Shown one piece after another: positions 26,247 through 34,343 of a stretch of DNA of 38,300 bases. The translations under genes and the position numbers were made by a program. Under the pieces are notes generated by a model that saw only the letters and a program-made list of their open reading frames with translations, was not told the DNA's origin and did not search any database. The first letter of the stretch is position 1; the number at the start of each line of letters is the position of its first letter. Origin of the DNA: Candidatus Omnitrophota bacterium (lineage in GTDB: Bacteria; Omnitrophota; Gorgyraeia; Tantalellales; Tantalellaceae); assembly GCA_028715965.1 (NCBI GenBank), contig JAQUQS010000016.1, positions 1 through 38,300 on the forward strand, given 5' to 3'.

Positions 26247-26717
26247 ATGGCGGGTTCAAAAGTGACAAAAGGGAACATGATATCCAAGAACAAGAAATTC
26301 GGGATAGTAGTATCCCGGTTCAATGAGCTGATATCGTCTAAGCTTCTGGAAGGGGCGATAGATACGCTTATCACTCATGGGACGAAAGAAGATGACGTTA
26401 CCGTTGTCTGGGCCCCGGGGTCTTTCGAGGTGCCAATGCTCGCGAAGAAGATGGCTGTGACAGGGAAATACGACGCGGTCATATGTCTCGGCGCCATTAT
26501 CAGGGGAGAGACGCCGCATTTTGATCTTATCGCGGGAGAGGCGGCTAAGGGAGTGGCTAAGGTCGGGCTTGATACGGATGTACCGTGTATCTTCGGGATA
26601 ATAACGACTGATAACCTCGAACAGGCCCTTGATCGGGCAGGTACGAAAAGTGGGAACAAAGGAAGAGAAGCAGCCCGGACCGCTATAGAGATGACGAACC
26701 TTTACGATGCTTTCTAG
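26247..26717 (+). CDS. ribH: 6,7-dimethyl-8-ribityllumazine synthase
   Basis: Condenses the butanone phosphate with the ribitylamino-uracil to give lumazine, the riboflavin precursor; the enzyme usually forms pentamers or 60-mer capsids. The 156-residue product has [10 protein letters not shown], the substrate-binding PGSFEVP and the catalytic histidine in [21 protein letters not shown] precedes ATG 26247, 14 bases after ribBA. Confidence 0.96.
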   Translation: MAGSKVTKGNMISKNKKFGIVVSRFNELISSKLLEGAIDTLITHGTKEDDVTVVWAPGSFEVPMLAKKMAVTGKYDAVICLGAIIRGETPHFDLIAGEAAKGVAKVGLDTDVPCIFGIITTDNLEQALDRAGTKSGNKGREAARTAIEMTNLYDAF

Positions 26718-26748
26718 GTCCGTCACGGCGTACAAGAAAGGAACACAT

Positions 26749-27189
26749 ATGAGGAAACGTACCATTTCCAGGGAAATGGCGCTTAAGATACTTTACGCGA
26801 GCGACATATCGGGGGAATCCCTATGCGATGTCGGCGTAAAGATCTGGAACGGGTCCCCGGCCGTCGAAGAGGATATCAGGGCATACGCGGATGAACTTGT
26901 CAGCGGCGTCAACGACAACCGGGAGAACATAGATTCAACGATAGTGCAATATACCGATAACTGGGAGCTGACAAGAATGGCTACGGTTGACCGGAATATC
27001 CTGCGTATGGCGACATACGAGCTTCTCTATAAAGAAGACATGCCTCCGAAGGTCGCGATAAACGAGGCCATCGAACTGGCTAAAAAATACGGGGATAAAG
27101 ATTCCGGTAAATTCGTCAACGGTATACTTGATAAAATAAATAAATCGGAAAGCAGGCGATACAGTGGTAAAGACGAAAAGCAGCTCTGA
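26749..27189 (+). CDS. nusB: Transcription antitermination factor NusB
   Basis: RNA-binding partner of S10 (NusE) in rRNA antitermination. The 146-residue product has the all-helical pattern with the RNA-binding N-terminus ([17 protein letters not shown]) and the C-terminal [29 protein letters not shown] block. ATG 26749 follows AAAGGA; the frame is open from 26707 but those residues are not conserved. It lies between ribH and the PHP gene, and ribH-nusB is a very common pair. Its end overlaps the next gene. Confidence 0.95.
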   Translation: MRKRTISREMALKILYASDISGESLCDVGVKIWNGSPAVEEDIRAYADELVSGVNDNRENIDSTIVQYTDNWELTRMATVDRNILRMATYELLYKEDMPPKVAINEAIELAKKYGDKDSGKFVNGILDKINKSESRRYSGKDEKQL

Positions 27190-28042
27190 GGCGGCGCGAG
27201 ATAAGGCAGTAGGAAGGGTGGATCTCCATGTGCACACGAATTACTCCGACGGTGTCCTGTCCCCGGAAGATGTGGTAAAGAACGCCCTGAACAAGGGGCT
27301 TAGCGCCGTGGCGATCACTGATCATGATTGTGTGGATGGAATAGACGAGTGTATGGAAGCCGCGCGCGGAACGGGTCTGGAGATCGTTCCCGGTGTCGAG
27401 ATATCCGCGTCAAGCGGGGATAATGAGATACACATTCTCGGGTACTTCGTGGCGTGGAAGAACGCTGCGTTCCGAAAGGCCGTGAAAAAGATACAGGAGA
27501 ACCGCCTGGTGAGAATGGGCAAGATGCTTGACCTGCTCCGGGAAAAAGGCGTGAACATATCCACGGATTCCGTGATGGGCGAGATCAAGCGCGGGAGCGC
27601 GGGAAGATTGCATATAGCCCGGGCGCTGGTGAGCGAGAAAATGGTCGAGAACATAAGAGATGCGTTCGACAAATATATCGGCAAGAACGGTCCTTGTTAC
27701 GTCAGGTATGAACGATTCACTTACGAGGAAGCTATCGCTTTGATCTCCTCATCGGGCGGGATACCTGTCCTGGCGCATCCGGGAGCGTATGGCCGGGACG
27801 ACGATATCAGATCCTATGTCGACGCCGGGCTTAAGGGGTTGGAAGTATATCATCCAAAACACAGTTATTCGCAAACGAAGAAATATAAAAAACTGGCGGA
27901 AAAATACGGGCTTATCGTTACCGGCGGGTCCGATTGCCATGGTACCGGAGGCGACAGGATCATGCTGGGGTCCATACTTGTGGAGCACGACGTCGTGTCG
28001 GCCCTGCGTTCCGCCGCGGAAGCCAGGCAGGAAAAACAGTAA
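27164..28042 (+). CDS. PHP-domain phosphoesterase, RNase AM (TrpH/YciV)-like
   Basis: The 292-residue product belongs to the short PHP family whose E. coli member RNase AM trims RNA 5' ends and hydrolyses 3',5'-nucleotide bisphosphates. Metal-binding motifs are visible: [11 protein letters not shown] (about 20-30), [25 protein letters not shown] and the late GGSDCHG. GTG 27164 is the start, overlapping nusB by 26 bases, with a weak ribosome site. It lies inside the rib operon 1 base before ribD, so it is translated from the flavin-controlled message. Substrate is inferred from the family. Confidence 0.87.
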   Translation: MVKTKSSSEAARDKAVGRVDLHVHTNYSDGVLSPEDVVKNALNKGLSAVAITDHDCVDGIDECMEAARGTGLEIVPGVEISASSGDNEIHILGYFVAWKNAAFRKAVKKIQENRLVRMGKMLDLLREKGVNISTDSVMGEIKRGSAGRLHIARALVSEKMVENIRDAFDKYIGKNGPCYVRYERFTYEEAIALISSSGGIPVLAHPGAYGRDDDIRSYVDAGLKGLEVYHPKHSYSQTKKYKKLAEKYGLIVTGGSDCHGTGGDRIMLGSILVEHDVVSALRSAAEARQEKQ

Positions 28043-28043
28043 G

Positions 28044-29153
28044 ATGGCGTGTACGGATAAAGAACACGAAAAATTCATGTCCATGGCCCTGGAATTGGCC
28101 GCTAAAGCCGATGAGAGGACATATCCCAATCCTATGGTCGGCGCGGTAATAACACGCAACGGTGGTGTTGTGGGCCGTGGATACCACAGGAAAGCGGGTA
28201 TGCCCCACGCGGAAATAGTCGCGCTGAAAGACGCCGCCGGCAAAGCCCGGGGCGCGGATATGTATGTTACGCTGGAACCTTGTGACCATTTCGGCAAGAC
28301 CCCGCCATGCACGGAAGCGATAATACGGAACGGCATAAGGTCGGTCTTTGTCGCCATGAAGGATCCTAATCCTCTCGTGGCCGGCAAAGGTATAAATAAG
28401 TTGAGAAAAGCGGGTATTCAGGTTAAGGTCGGCCTTTGCGCGGGCAGGGCCAGGGAACTTAACCGTAAATACATGGAATTCATTTCGTCAAAAAGACCGT
28501 ATATCACATTGAAGCTGGCCCAATCACTTGATGGAAAGATAGCGGCGCGCAACGGAACGTCCAGATGGATAACCTCGCCTGTTTCCCGGGCATATGTCAA
28601 GAAGTTGAGGGCACGGCATGATGCTGTCATGGTCGGGATAAACACCGTCCTCAAGGACGACCCTCTTCTTTTGCCCGCCGGGAAAAAAAGCGTTTATCCG
28701 GTCAGGATCGTCGCTGATAGCAAGCTAAGGACACCGCTTCGCTCACAGCTTATCAGGACCGCTGGACACGCGCCGGTCATTATCCTGTTTACTGAACTTG
28801 CGCCGCGAGCGAACATGGAAAGATTGACCGCGGTGAAAGGCGTCAAACTGGTCCGTTTACGGTCCGTACGGGGAAGAGTGCCGCTCAGGATGGCGATGAA
28901 GGAGCTGTATCTTCACGGGGTGTATAACGTGCTGGTGGAAGGTGGGGCGGACCTGGCGGGTAGTCTTGTGGACGAGAAACTTGTGAACGAGGTCATGTTC
29001 TTCATCTCCCCAAAAATACTTGGAGGGGATATGACGTCGCTGAGAGGTAAGGGGGCCGGAGATATAAAGCACGCTATAGGCCTTAAGGATGCCGTATGCG
29101 CTAAGGTGGGGCAGGATATCCTGGTAAGGGGAAAGATATGTTCACGGGTATAG
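28044..29153 (+). CDS. ribD: Riboflavin biosynthesis deaminase/reductase
   Basis: Two domains: the N-terminal zinc deaminase and the C-terminal NADPH reductase, steps two and three after GTP cyclohydrolase II. Deaminase motifs are HAEIVAL (His ligand and proton-shuttling Glu) and EPCDHFGKTPPC (two Cys ligands). The reductase opens with YITLKLAQSLDGKIAARNG and ends with NVLVEGGADLAGS. The product has 369 residues from ATG 28044; the longer open frame from 27789 only covers the PHP gene in the wrong frame. It overlaps ribE by 16 bases. Confidence 0.95.
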   Translation: MACTDKEHEKFMSMALELAAKADERTYPNPMVGAVITRNGGVVGRGYHRKAGMPHAEIVALKDAAGKARGADMYVTLEPCDHFGKTPPCTEAIIRNGIRSVFVAMKDPNPLVAGKGINKLRKAGIQVKVGLCAGRARELNRKYMEFISSKRPYITLKLAQSLDGKIAARNGTSRWITSPVSRAYVKKLRARHDAVMVGINTVLKDDPLLLPAGKKSVYPVRIVADSKLRTPLRSQLIRTAGHAPVIILFTELAPRANMERLTAVKGVKLVRLRSVRGRVPLRMAMKELYLHGVYNVLVEGGADLAGSLVDEKLVNEVMFFISPKILGGDMTSLRGKGAGDIKHAIGLKDAVCAKVGQDILVRGKICSRV

Positions 29154-29779
29154 TTCAAACTATCGGGAAAGTAAAAAGCGTGCTTGAACGGAAGGGCACG
29201 TATCATTTGCGCGTGGATGCCGGGAAAAAACATGATGACGTGGATATAGGGGGAAGCATAGCCGTTAATGGTGTGTGCCTTACGCTCGTTTCCCGTTCCA
29301 GCGCCCTGTCCTTTGATGTCATAGGGAGGACTTTCGAGACCACTAATCTTAAACGTCTCAGGCCAGGGGATAAGGTGAACCTTGAGCCGGCGCTTAAAGC
29401 CGGGGACATGGTAAGCGGACATTTCGTTTCCGGGCATATCGATGGTGAACGGAAGGTCCTGAGCGTTGGGAAGACCCTCCGCGGGGTAGAAGTGGAGATC
29501 GGCCTGGAGCCCGAAGATAGGCGTTTCGTGGTGCCCAAAGGTTCGGTCGCCCTGGACGGGATAAGCCTGACGATAGGGGAAATACTTAAAAATTCGTTCA
29601 AGGTATTCATCATCCCGCATACCCTTGGGAACACCACGCTTAACATGGTCAAAAAAGGATATACGGTGAACGTGGAATTCGATATGCTCATGAAAAAAGA
29701 TATGACGCGGCCGGAACATGCGGGGCCTGCGAAGGGCAAAATAACCTGGGGTAAGCTTGCCGAGAATGGTTTTATATGA
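29138..29779 (+). CDS. ribE: Riboflavin synthase alpha subunit
   Basis: Dismutates two lumazines into riboflavin and the pyrimidine. The 213-residue product has two tandem barrel repeats: MFTGIVQTIGKV with GSIAVNGVCLTL in the first, and SGHFVSGHIDG with GSVALDGISLTI in the second. The start overlaps the ribD end. The set ribBA-ribH-ribD-ribE is complete for riboflavin except for the general phosphatase. ribF lies 6.6 kb downstream. Confidence 0.96.
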   Translation: MFTGIVQTIGKVKSVLERKGTYHLRVDAGKKHDDVDIGGSIAVNGVCLTLVSRSSALSFDVIGRTFETTNLKRLRPGDKVNLEPALKAGDMVSGHFVSGHIDGERKVLSVGKTLRGVEVEIGLEPEDRRFVVPKGSVALDGISLTIGEILKNSFKVFIIPHTLGNTTLNMVKKGYTVNVEFDMLMKKDMTRPEHAGPAKGKITWGKLAENGFI

Positions 29780-29824
29780 TATTGTTGGTACGTGTCGTGT
29801 AAAACGTAAATACGGGAGGGCAGT

Positions 29825-30157
29825 ATGAAAAAATGTCTTATATCGATGATGATACTATGCCTGCTGGTCTCAGTATGTGGAGTGGCCGGAGCTACGGATA
29901 CTCCGGGCCCGGTGACCAAGCTTGGCCGCGGATTGACCAACATATTGACGTCGCCGCTTTTCTTTTTTAAGGGCATAAACGACGTGTCGGAAGAGAAAGG
30001 CCTGTTCGCGGGGACGACGCTGGGAATTCTCCAGGGAGTCATCGAGTTCGGGAAAAGGGTAGTGGTAGGCGCGTATGAGACCGTTTCTTTCCCGGTCCCG
30101 GCCCCAGAGGGATATGCCCCGATATTGACGGACCCGGAATACCTGATGCAGCCGTGA
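29825..30157 (+). CDS. Exported protein, probably TIGR04073 family (exosortase-associated)
   Basis: The 110-residue product has a signal peptide (about 1-23) and a mature part with KLGRGLTNILTSPL, GVIEFGKRVVVGAYETVSFPVP, a short domain I recognise as like the putative exosortase-associated TIGR04073 family. Its function is unknown. GGGAGGG precedes ATG 29825, 45 bases after ribE, so it may be the last gene of the rib transcript. No exosortase or PEP-CTERM gene is in the window. The family call is from memory and moderate. Confidence 0.62.
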   Translation: MKKCLISMMILCLLVSVCGVAGATDTPGPVTKLGRGLTNILTSPLFFFKGINDVSEEKGLFAGTTLGILQGVIEFGKRVVVGAYETVSFPVPAPEGYAPILTDPEYLMQP

Positions 30158-30200
30158 ATTAACGTAAGTTGTCACGCCTGTAGGATATATAACAATACTA

Positions 30201-30229
30201 TTGACGCTGTTATATTATAATGTTAATAT
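30201..30229 (+). promoter_or_regulatory. Promoter of tRNA-Pro, inside the terminator
   Basis: TTGACG (30201-30206), a 17-base spacer and TAATAT (30224-30229). The start would be near 30236, about 20 bases before the tRNA. The same bases form the preceding terminator stem. Confidence 0.55.
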
Positions 30230-30244
30230 AGCAGCGTTTCTTTT
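30204..30244 (+). terminator. Intrinsic terminator of the rib operon
   Basis: A 14-bp stem with one G-U pair (30204-30217 with 30224-30237, 6-base loop) followed by TTCTTTT. It lies about 47 bases after the TIGR04073-like gene and overlaps the tRNA-Pro promoter. Confidence 0.8.
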
Positions 30245-30255
30245 AGAAATGGTCG

Positions 30256-30333
30256 CGGGGCGTAGCGCAGTTTGGCTAGCGCGCCACGTTCGGGACGTGG
30301 AGGTCCTGGGTTCAAATCCCAGCGCCCCGACCA
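30256..30333 (+). tRNA. tRNA-Pro (CGG)
   Basis: A 78-base cloverleaf: acceptor CGGGGCG/CGCCCCG, D-stem GCGC/GCGC, anticodon stem CCACG/CGTGG with loop TTCGGGA (anticodon CGG at 30291-30293), T-arm CTGGG-TTCAAAT-CCCAG and an encoded CCA. G37 follows the anticodon, the site methylated by TrmD. It reads CCG codons. Confidence 0.97.
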
Positions 30334-30377
30334 ATTTTTCTTCGTCACAAACTATCCTTTATCGGGGATTACCTGGC

Positions 30378-30659
30378 ATGGGTAACGTTCAAAGGGTTCA
30401 TTTCTTTTTCTTCGGAACAGTTCAAGGTGTTGGTTTTCGTTTCACCGCTTTAAACGCTGCCAAAAGGTCAGGTGTATCCGGGTTCGTGCGTAACCTCCCG
30501 GATGGCAGCGTGGAGGCTGTTTGCGAAGGCACCGGGAACCAGATCGACGCGTTCCTGGGAGAGGTCACCCGTGACATGTCGGGATATATATCGGATTATA
30601 AAGCGCGGGAAGAGGCTGTTCACGGTAAGCTGTTGGAAGGCTTCCGCATAACACATTAG
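30378..30659 (+). CDS. acyP: Acylphosphatase
   Basis: Small cytosolic enzyme hydrolysing acyl phosphates such as acetyl phosphate or carbamoyl phosphate. The 93-residue product has the phosphate-binding loop FGTVQGVGFRF with catalytic Arg21 and the Asn39 in GFVRNLPDGSVEA. The start is ATG 30378; the open frame from 30201 runs through the tRNA and is not coding. It is 13 bases before the lipoprotein gene. Confidence 0.94.
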   Translation: MGNVQRVHFFFFGTVQGVGFRFTALNAAKRSGVSGFVRNLPDGSVEAVCEGTGNQIDAFLGEVTRDMSGYISDYKAREEAVHGKLLEGFRITH

Positions 30660-30672
30660 AACAAGGAGGGAC

Positions 30673-31188
30673 ATGATATCTTACGTTTTATTTAGAAGGC
30701 CCGTAGCGGTGCTGGTAGCGATATCTTTCTGTCTGGGCGCGGTTGGGTGCGCTCAGCTAAAGGATAAATTAGTCCCAAAATCAAAAAAAGAGACAAAGCC
30801 GACGGCTCGATATATAAGCGTGAAGGAATACGACGTGAAGCCCAGCCTGGACCTGTATACCAAGCGATATGTGTACTGGAAGAACTGGCACAGGGACCTT
30901 CTTGACGTTCTGCAGTCGGATAACCACAAAAAGACCGTGATAGCCGCGGAGCAGGACGTTTCGAACCTGATAGACATGCGTAATATGCTGGTTGATGAAA
31001 AAGCCGCCGCGCTTCAGGAGATCATTGACGACATGGCAGGGATAGAACAACAGATAAAGATGGAAAAGGTGACCGCGGGGAACGCGGTCAGGATGCGCCG
31101 CAAGCTCGAGAATATAGGGAGAGCCGTAAAAAAAGATTTCTCATATACGAAAGTGGGAGGAAGTATAAGGAGCGAGTTTGCGAAGTGA
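30673..31188 (+). CDS. Predicted lipoprotein with helical domain
   Basis: Family not recognised. The 171-residue product has a lipoprotein signal peptide (hydrophobic about 10-24; lipobox GAVGC with Cys26) and a basic linker (KDKLVPKSKKETKP), so it should be membrane-anchored outside the cytoplasm. The rest is highly helical with many charged residues (about 90-150, Lys/Glu/Met-rich), likely a coiled coil. AAGGAGGG precedes ATG 30673. It overlaps the following MBL-fold gene by 11 bases, suggesting coexpression. Confidence 0.8.
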   Translation: MISYVLFRRPVAVLVAISFCLGAVGCAQLKDKLVPKSKKETKPTARYISVKEYDVKPSLDLYTKRYVYWKNWHRDLLDVLQSDNHKKTVIAAEQDVSNLIDMRNMLVDEKAAALQEIIDDMAGIEQQIKMEKVTAGNAVRMRRKLENIGRAVKKDFSYTKVGGSIRSEFAK

Positions 31189-31804
31189 CGACAACGTTCT
31201 GATAGAAGGGTTCGTTGTCGGACCGTTAGGAGCCAATTGTTATGTCGTGTATGACGCCGGTTCCGGCAAAGGCCTGTTGGTGGACCCGGGAGCATATGAC
31301 CCGGCTATAGATGAGTTCATAAAGGACTCCGGCCTGGATATCAAGTTCACCGTCAACACGCACGGACACGTGGACCATATAGCCGCTAATGGTGATTTCA
31401 GGTACCCGGTAGCTATCCACGAGTTGGACGCGGAGAGCCTGACGGACCCGTGGAAGAACCTCTCAATGCTGACGGGTCAGACCGTTAAGCCCGGGAGCCC
31501 GGACCGTCTACTTGTGGACGGGGATATCCTTGAGCTTGGCGGGACCATGGTCAGGGTCATACATACACCCGGACATAGCCCCGGTTCGATATCACTTCTT
31601 GTCGGGGAGGAAATACTCATCAGTGGTGATACTCTGTTCCGTGAAGGAGTAGGGAGGACAGATCTGCCCGGAGGGGACCAGGACGCGATAACACGATCGA
31701 TAGCGGACAAGTTATACGTTCTCCCGGACAAGACCCGGGTCTTTCCGGGGCATGGCCCGTCCACATCCATAGGGTATGAGAAGGAACATAACCCCTTTAT
31801 CTGA
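31178..31804 (+). CDS. MBL-fold metallo-hydrolase, GloB-like
   Basis: The 208-residue product has the metallo-beta-lactamase fold of small glyoxalase II-like hydrolases. Metal motif THGHVDH has His62, His64, Asp66 and His67. HTPGHSPGS, SGDTLF and PGHGPSTSIGYEKEHNPF complete the metal set. The start is TTG 31178, chosen because AAGGAG lies just upstream, and it overlaps the lipoprotein gene. The substrate may be a thioester, but this group has varied activities; no glutathione gene is near. Confidence 0.88.
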   Translation: MRSDDNVLIEGFVVGPLGANCYVVYDAGSGKGLLVDPGAYDPAIDEFIKDSGLDIKFTVNTHGHVDHIAANGDFRYPVAIHELDAESLTDPWKNLSMLTGQTVKPGSPDRLLVDGDILELGGTMVRVIHTPGHSPGSISLLVGEEILISGDTLFREGVGRTDLPGGDQDAITRSIADKLYVLPDKTRVFPGHGPSTSIGYEKEHNPFI

Positions 31805-31816
31805 AGAAACGGTAAA

Positions 31817-32698
31817 ATGAAAAAGCATGTGGAACAATTCCTGTATTTTATGGAGGTAGAGAGAGGCGTAAGCGCGAACACCATAAGTTCGTACAGGCAT
31901 GACCTCCTCAGGTTCTCCGGATATATTGAGAAAAGCAGGACGGATATCGTTTGCGTTACCAGGGATGACATAGTCAATTACATGCTCCATCTCAAGGACG
32001 GAGGATTGGGCGCGACGAGCATAGCCAGGAACCTGGCGGCGCTTAAGACGTTCTGGAAATTCCTTCTGGCCGAACAGGTAGTGCGGGAAAACGTGGCGGC
32101 CATGGTCGAAACGCCGCGTATGTGGAAGACGATCCCTGGGGTGCTTACGAAGGAAGAGGTGGAACGGCTCCTGGCCGCTCCGCCACGCACGAAAGCGGGC
32201 ATACGGGACAGGGCCATACTTGAATTGATGTACGCTTCCGGACTCAGGGTCTCGGAAGTGGTAGAGCTTAAGAAGACCGATATCAACCTGGCTTCGTTGT
32301 ATGTCAAATGTTTCGGCAAAGGCGGTAAAGAAAGGATAGTCCCGTTCGGTGACGCGGCATCGTCGGCCATGGCGAAATATCTTTCGGACGCGAGACCGCA
32401 TCTGGTCGGGTCAGGCCAGTCCACGCATTTTTTTCTTTCAAAACTGGGCCGGAAGATATCACGACAGAGCCTCTGGAAAATGATAAGGAAATACGCCGTT
32501 AAAGCGGGGATAACAAAACATATCACGCCGCATACACTTCGGCATTCTTTTGCCACGCATCTTCTGGAAGGCGGAGCGGAACTCCGTGGCGTGCAGGAAA
32601 TGCTTGGCCACGCGGATATTTCCACTACGCAGATATATACGCATGTCACTAGCGATAAATTACGTAACGTACATAAAAAATTCCATCCCAGGGCGTGA
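31817..32698 (+). CDS. xerD: Tyrosine recombinase, XerD/XerC type
   Basis: Resolves chromosome dimers at dif in the divisome context. The 293-residue product has the N-terminal SAM-like DNA-binding domain (about 1-85) and the catalytic domain with Arg144 (ASGLRVSEV), the Lys in GKGGKERIVP, His239 and Arg242 (HTLRHSFATHLLEGGA), His265 (LGHADIST) and nucleophile Tyr274 (QIYTHV). Lack of mobile genes around it and the housekeeping position support a Xer role. XerC versus XerD is not decidable here. It overlaps the next frame. Confidence 0.88.
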   Translation: MKKHVEQFLYFMEVERGVSANTISSYRHDLLRFSGYIEKSRTDIVCVTRDDIVNYMLHLKDGGLGATSIARNLAALKTFWKFLLAEQVVRENVAAMVETPRMWKTIPGVLTKEEVERLLAAPPRTKAGIRDRAILELMYASGLRVSEVVELKKTDINLASLYVKCFGKGGKERIVPFGDAASSAMAKYLSDARPHLVGSGQSTHFFLSKLGRKISRQSLWKMIRKYAVKAGITKHITPHTLRHSFATHLLEGGAELRGVQEMLGHADISTTQIYTHVTSDKLRNVHKKFHPRA

Positions 32699-32718
32699 GC
32701 CCGTTCGTGAGGTGTCTT

Positions 32719-34038
32719 ATGAAAAGGGACCTGGCAGGAAAAATGACAAGTGTATTGCCTCCTAAGATCGTGCGTCTTATCGCCTTGATAGGGGAGAAGG
32801 CCCGGGATGGCGGGTCTCGAGCCTATCTTACAGGCGGTTTTGTCAGGGACCTCGTGATGGGTCGGGCCAACAAGGACGTTGATATAATGGTCGAGAGGGA
32901 CGCGATCGGGTTCGCGGAACAGATGGCGTGTGTTTTGAACGCTTCCATCGCGGTGTATCCGAGATTCGGAACAGCGACCTTGTTCCTGCCCCCAATTGGC
33001 TCCAGGGGGACAGGGGGGCTCAGGGTAGACCTTACCACCGCGCGTAGAGAGACCTACAAAAAACCAGCCGTACTTCCCGACGTGGCCGAGGGGGATATCA
33101 AGGATGATCTTTTCAGGAGGGATTTCACGATAAACGCCATGGCCGTGTCCATATCTCCGGGAGAGTTCGGGGCGCTGGTGGATCCGTACGGGGGAGAAAG
33201 GGACATCGGGAAAAAGATAATACGTGTTCTGCATCCGGGAAGTTTTATTGATGATCCAACGCGCATATTCAGGGCAGTAAGGTTCGAGCAGCGTCTGGGG
33301 TTCAAGATAGAAACGGGAACGAAGCGGCTGATAAGAACGGCCGTTCGTGAAAAAATGTTCGACAAAATATCAGGGGAAAGGTTACGGAACGAGCTTGTGG
33401 CAGTCATGAACGAGAAATATCCCGAAAGGTGTTTCTCCCGGATGAGCCAGCTTGACGAAATAAGGTTCATCTCTCCGGGTATGAAGCTCGTGCCGGACTG
33501 CGCGCGTGTCGCAGGACAGATAAGAAAAGACCACGCCTGGTATGCCGTTGCTTTTCCTGAGGAGGACCATCCGGGTCTCTGGATAGCTTACCTGATGCTT
33601 TTTATGTCGGGGCTTACCTCCCGGGCGGCGGAACGCGCGCTCAAACGCCTGATATTCTCAAAGGATGTTACGGCTAAGGTCATGGCCCAGAAGAGCGTTC
33701 CACGTAAGGAGATAGAGTTATTAGGGTCCGGCAGGTTGACAGCCGCCGGGATTTACGATATCCTGAAGCCTCTGCCGGTCGAGGCTGTGCTTTTTTTGTA
33801 CAGTTCCGCCGGGGGAACGCAGGCAAGAAAATATATCCGCGCATACCTGCGGAAATACCGTTACGTTGTGACGGAGACGGACGGGAACGCTCTCCATGAA
33901 TTGGGGGTAAGGCCCGGGCCGTTCATGGGAAAGCTCCTGCGTGAGATACTGCGCAGAAAATTGGAAGGCAAAGCGCCGACAAAGGAGCGGGAACTCGGGC
34001 TTGTCAGGGACATACTTTCCGGACGGGAAAGGATATAG
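32719..34038 (+). CDS. CCA-adding / poly(A) polymerase family nucleotidyltransferase
   Basis: The 439-residue product is a class II tRNA nucleotidyltransferase or poly(A) polymerase. Head-domain motifs are GGFVRDLVMG with the catalytic DVD (residues about 55-57), RRDFTINAMAVS and the DDPTRIFRAVRFEQRLGF neck. The C-terminal body ends RPGPFMGKLLREI. The start is ATG 32719, with GAGGTG upstream; GTG 32695 overlaps the xerD stop and is less likely. Whether it adds CCA or A only cannot be read reliably. Both tRNAs in this window encode CCA, so its role would be repair. Confidence 0.85.
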   Translation: MKRDLAGKMTSVLPPKIVRLIALIGEKARDGGSRAYLTGGFVRDLVMGRANKDVDIMVERDAIGFAEQMACVLNASIAVYPRFGTATLFLPPIGSRGTGGLRVDLTTARRETYKKPAVLPDVAEGDIKDDLFRRDFTINAMAVSISPGEFGALVDPYGGERDIGKKIIRVLHPGSFIDDPTRIFRAVRFEQRLGFKIETGTKRLIRTAVREKMFDKISGERLRNELVAVMNEKYPERCFSRMSQLDEIRFISPGMKLVPDCARVAGQIRKDHAWYAVAFPEEDHPGLWIAYLMLFMSGLTSRAAERALKRLIFSKDVTAKVMAQKSVPRKEIELLGSGRLTAAGIYDILKPLPVEAVLFLYSSAGGTQARKYIRAYLRKYRYVVTETDGNALHELGVRPGPFMGKLLREILRRKLEGKAPTKERELGLVRDILSGRERI

Positions 34039-34046
34039 CGCGGGAT

Positions 34047-34328
34047 ATGCATTTAAGCGTTATTTCGATAGAGCTTTATATAAAAAGTTCACGTAGTCTT
34101 AAAGACAAAAGAAGTGTTCTCAAAAGTCTTAAGGAAAGGATGCGGGCCCGCTTTAACGTTTCCGTGGCAGAAACGGGAAAGCTCGACAAATGGCAAGCCG
34201 CGGAACTGGCTATAGCTATAGTGTCCAACGACCGGACTCGTCTCTCAAAAGAAGTAGACGGCATCATGGGTCTTGTGGACGGTTATGTGAAAGTAGTGGT
34301 GCTGGATCATCACGTGGAATATCTATAG
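34047..34328 (+). CDS. DUF503 (YlxP-like) protein
   Basis: The 93-residue product is a DUF503 protein of the YlxP group: the opening HLSVISIELYIKSSRSLKDKRSVL and FNVSVAE are the family hallmarks. Function is unknown, though the gene often sits between infB and rbfA, which suggests a role in ribosome maturation. Here it lies 8 bases after the cca-like gene and 15 bases before rbfA-nrnA; infB and nusA are not present. Confidence 0.88.
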   Translation: MHLSVISIELYIKSSRSLKDKRSVLKSLKERMRARFNVSVAETGKLDKWQAAELAIAIVSNDRTRLSKEVDGIMGLVDGYVKVVVLDHHVEYL

Positions 34329-34343
34329 GGGATCGGGGATATC

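Noticed and set aside
27789-28043. Longer start for ribD inside the PHP gene
   Set aside because: The extra residues are an out-of-frame reading of the PHP gene; RibD homology begins at 28044.
30201-30377. Longer acylphosphatase frame
   Set aside because: It would translate the tRNA-Pro gene; the family N-terminus starts at 30378.
31978-33234. 418-codon minus-strand open frame opposite xerD and the cca-like gene
   Set aside because: It spans two well-recognised plus-strand genes and shows no motif of its own.
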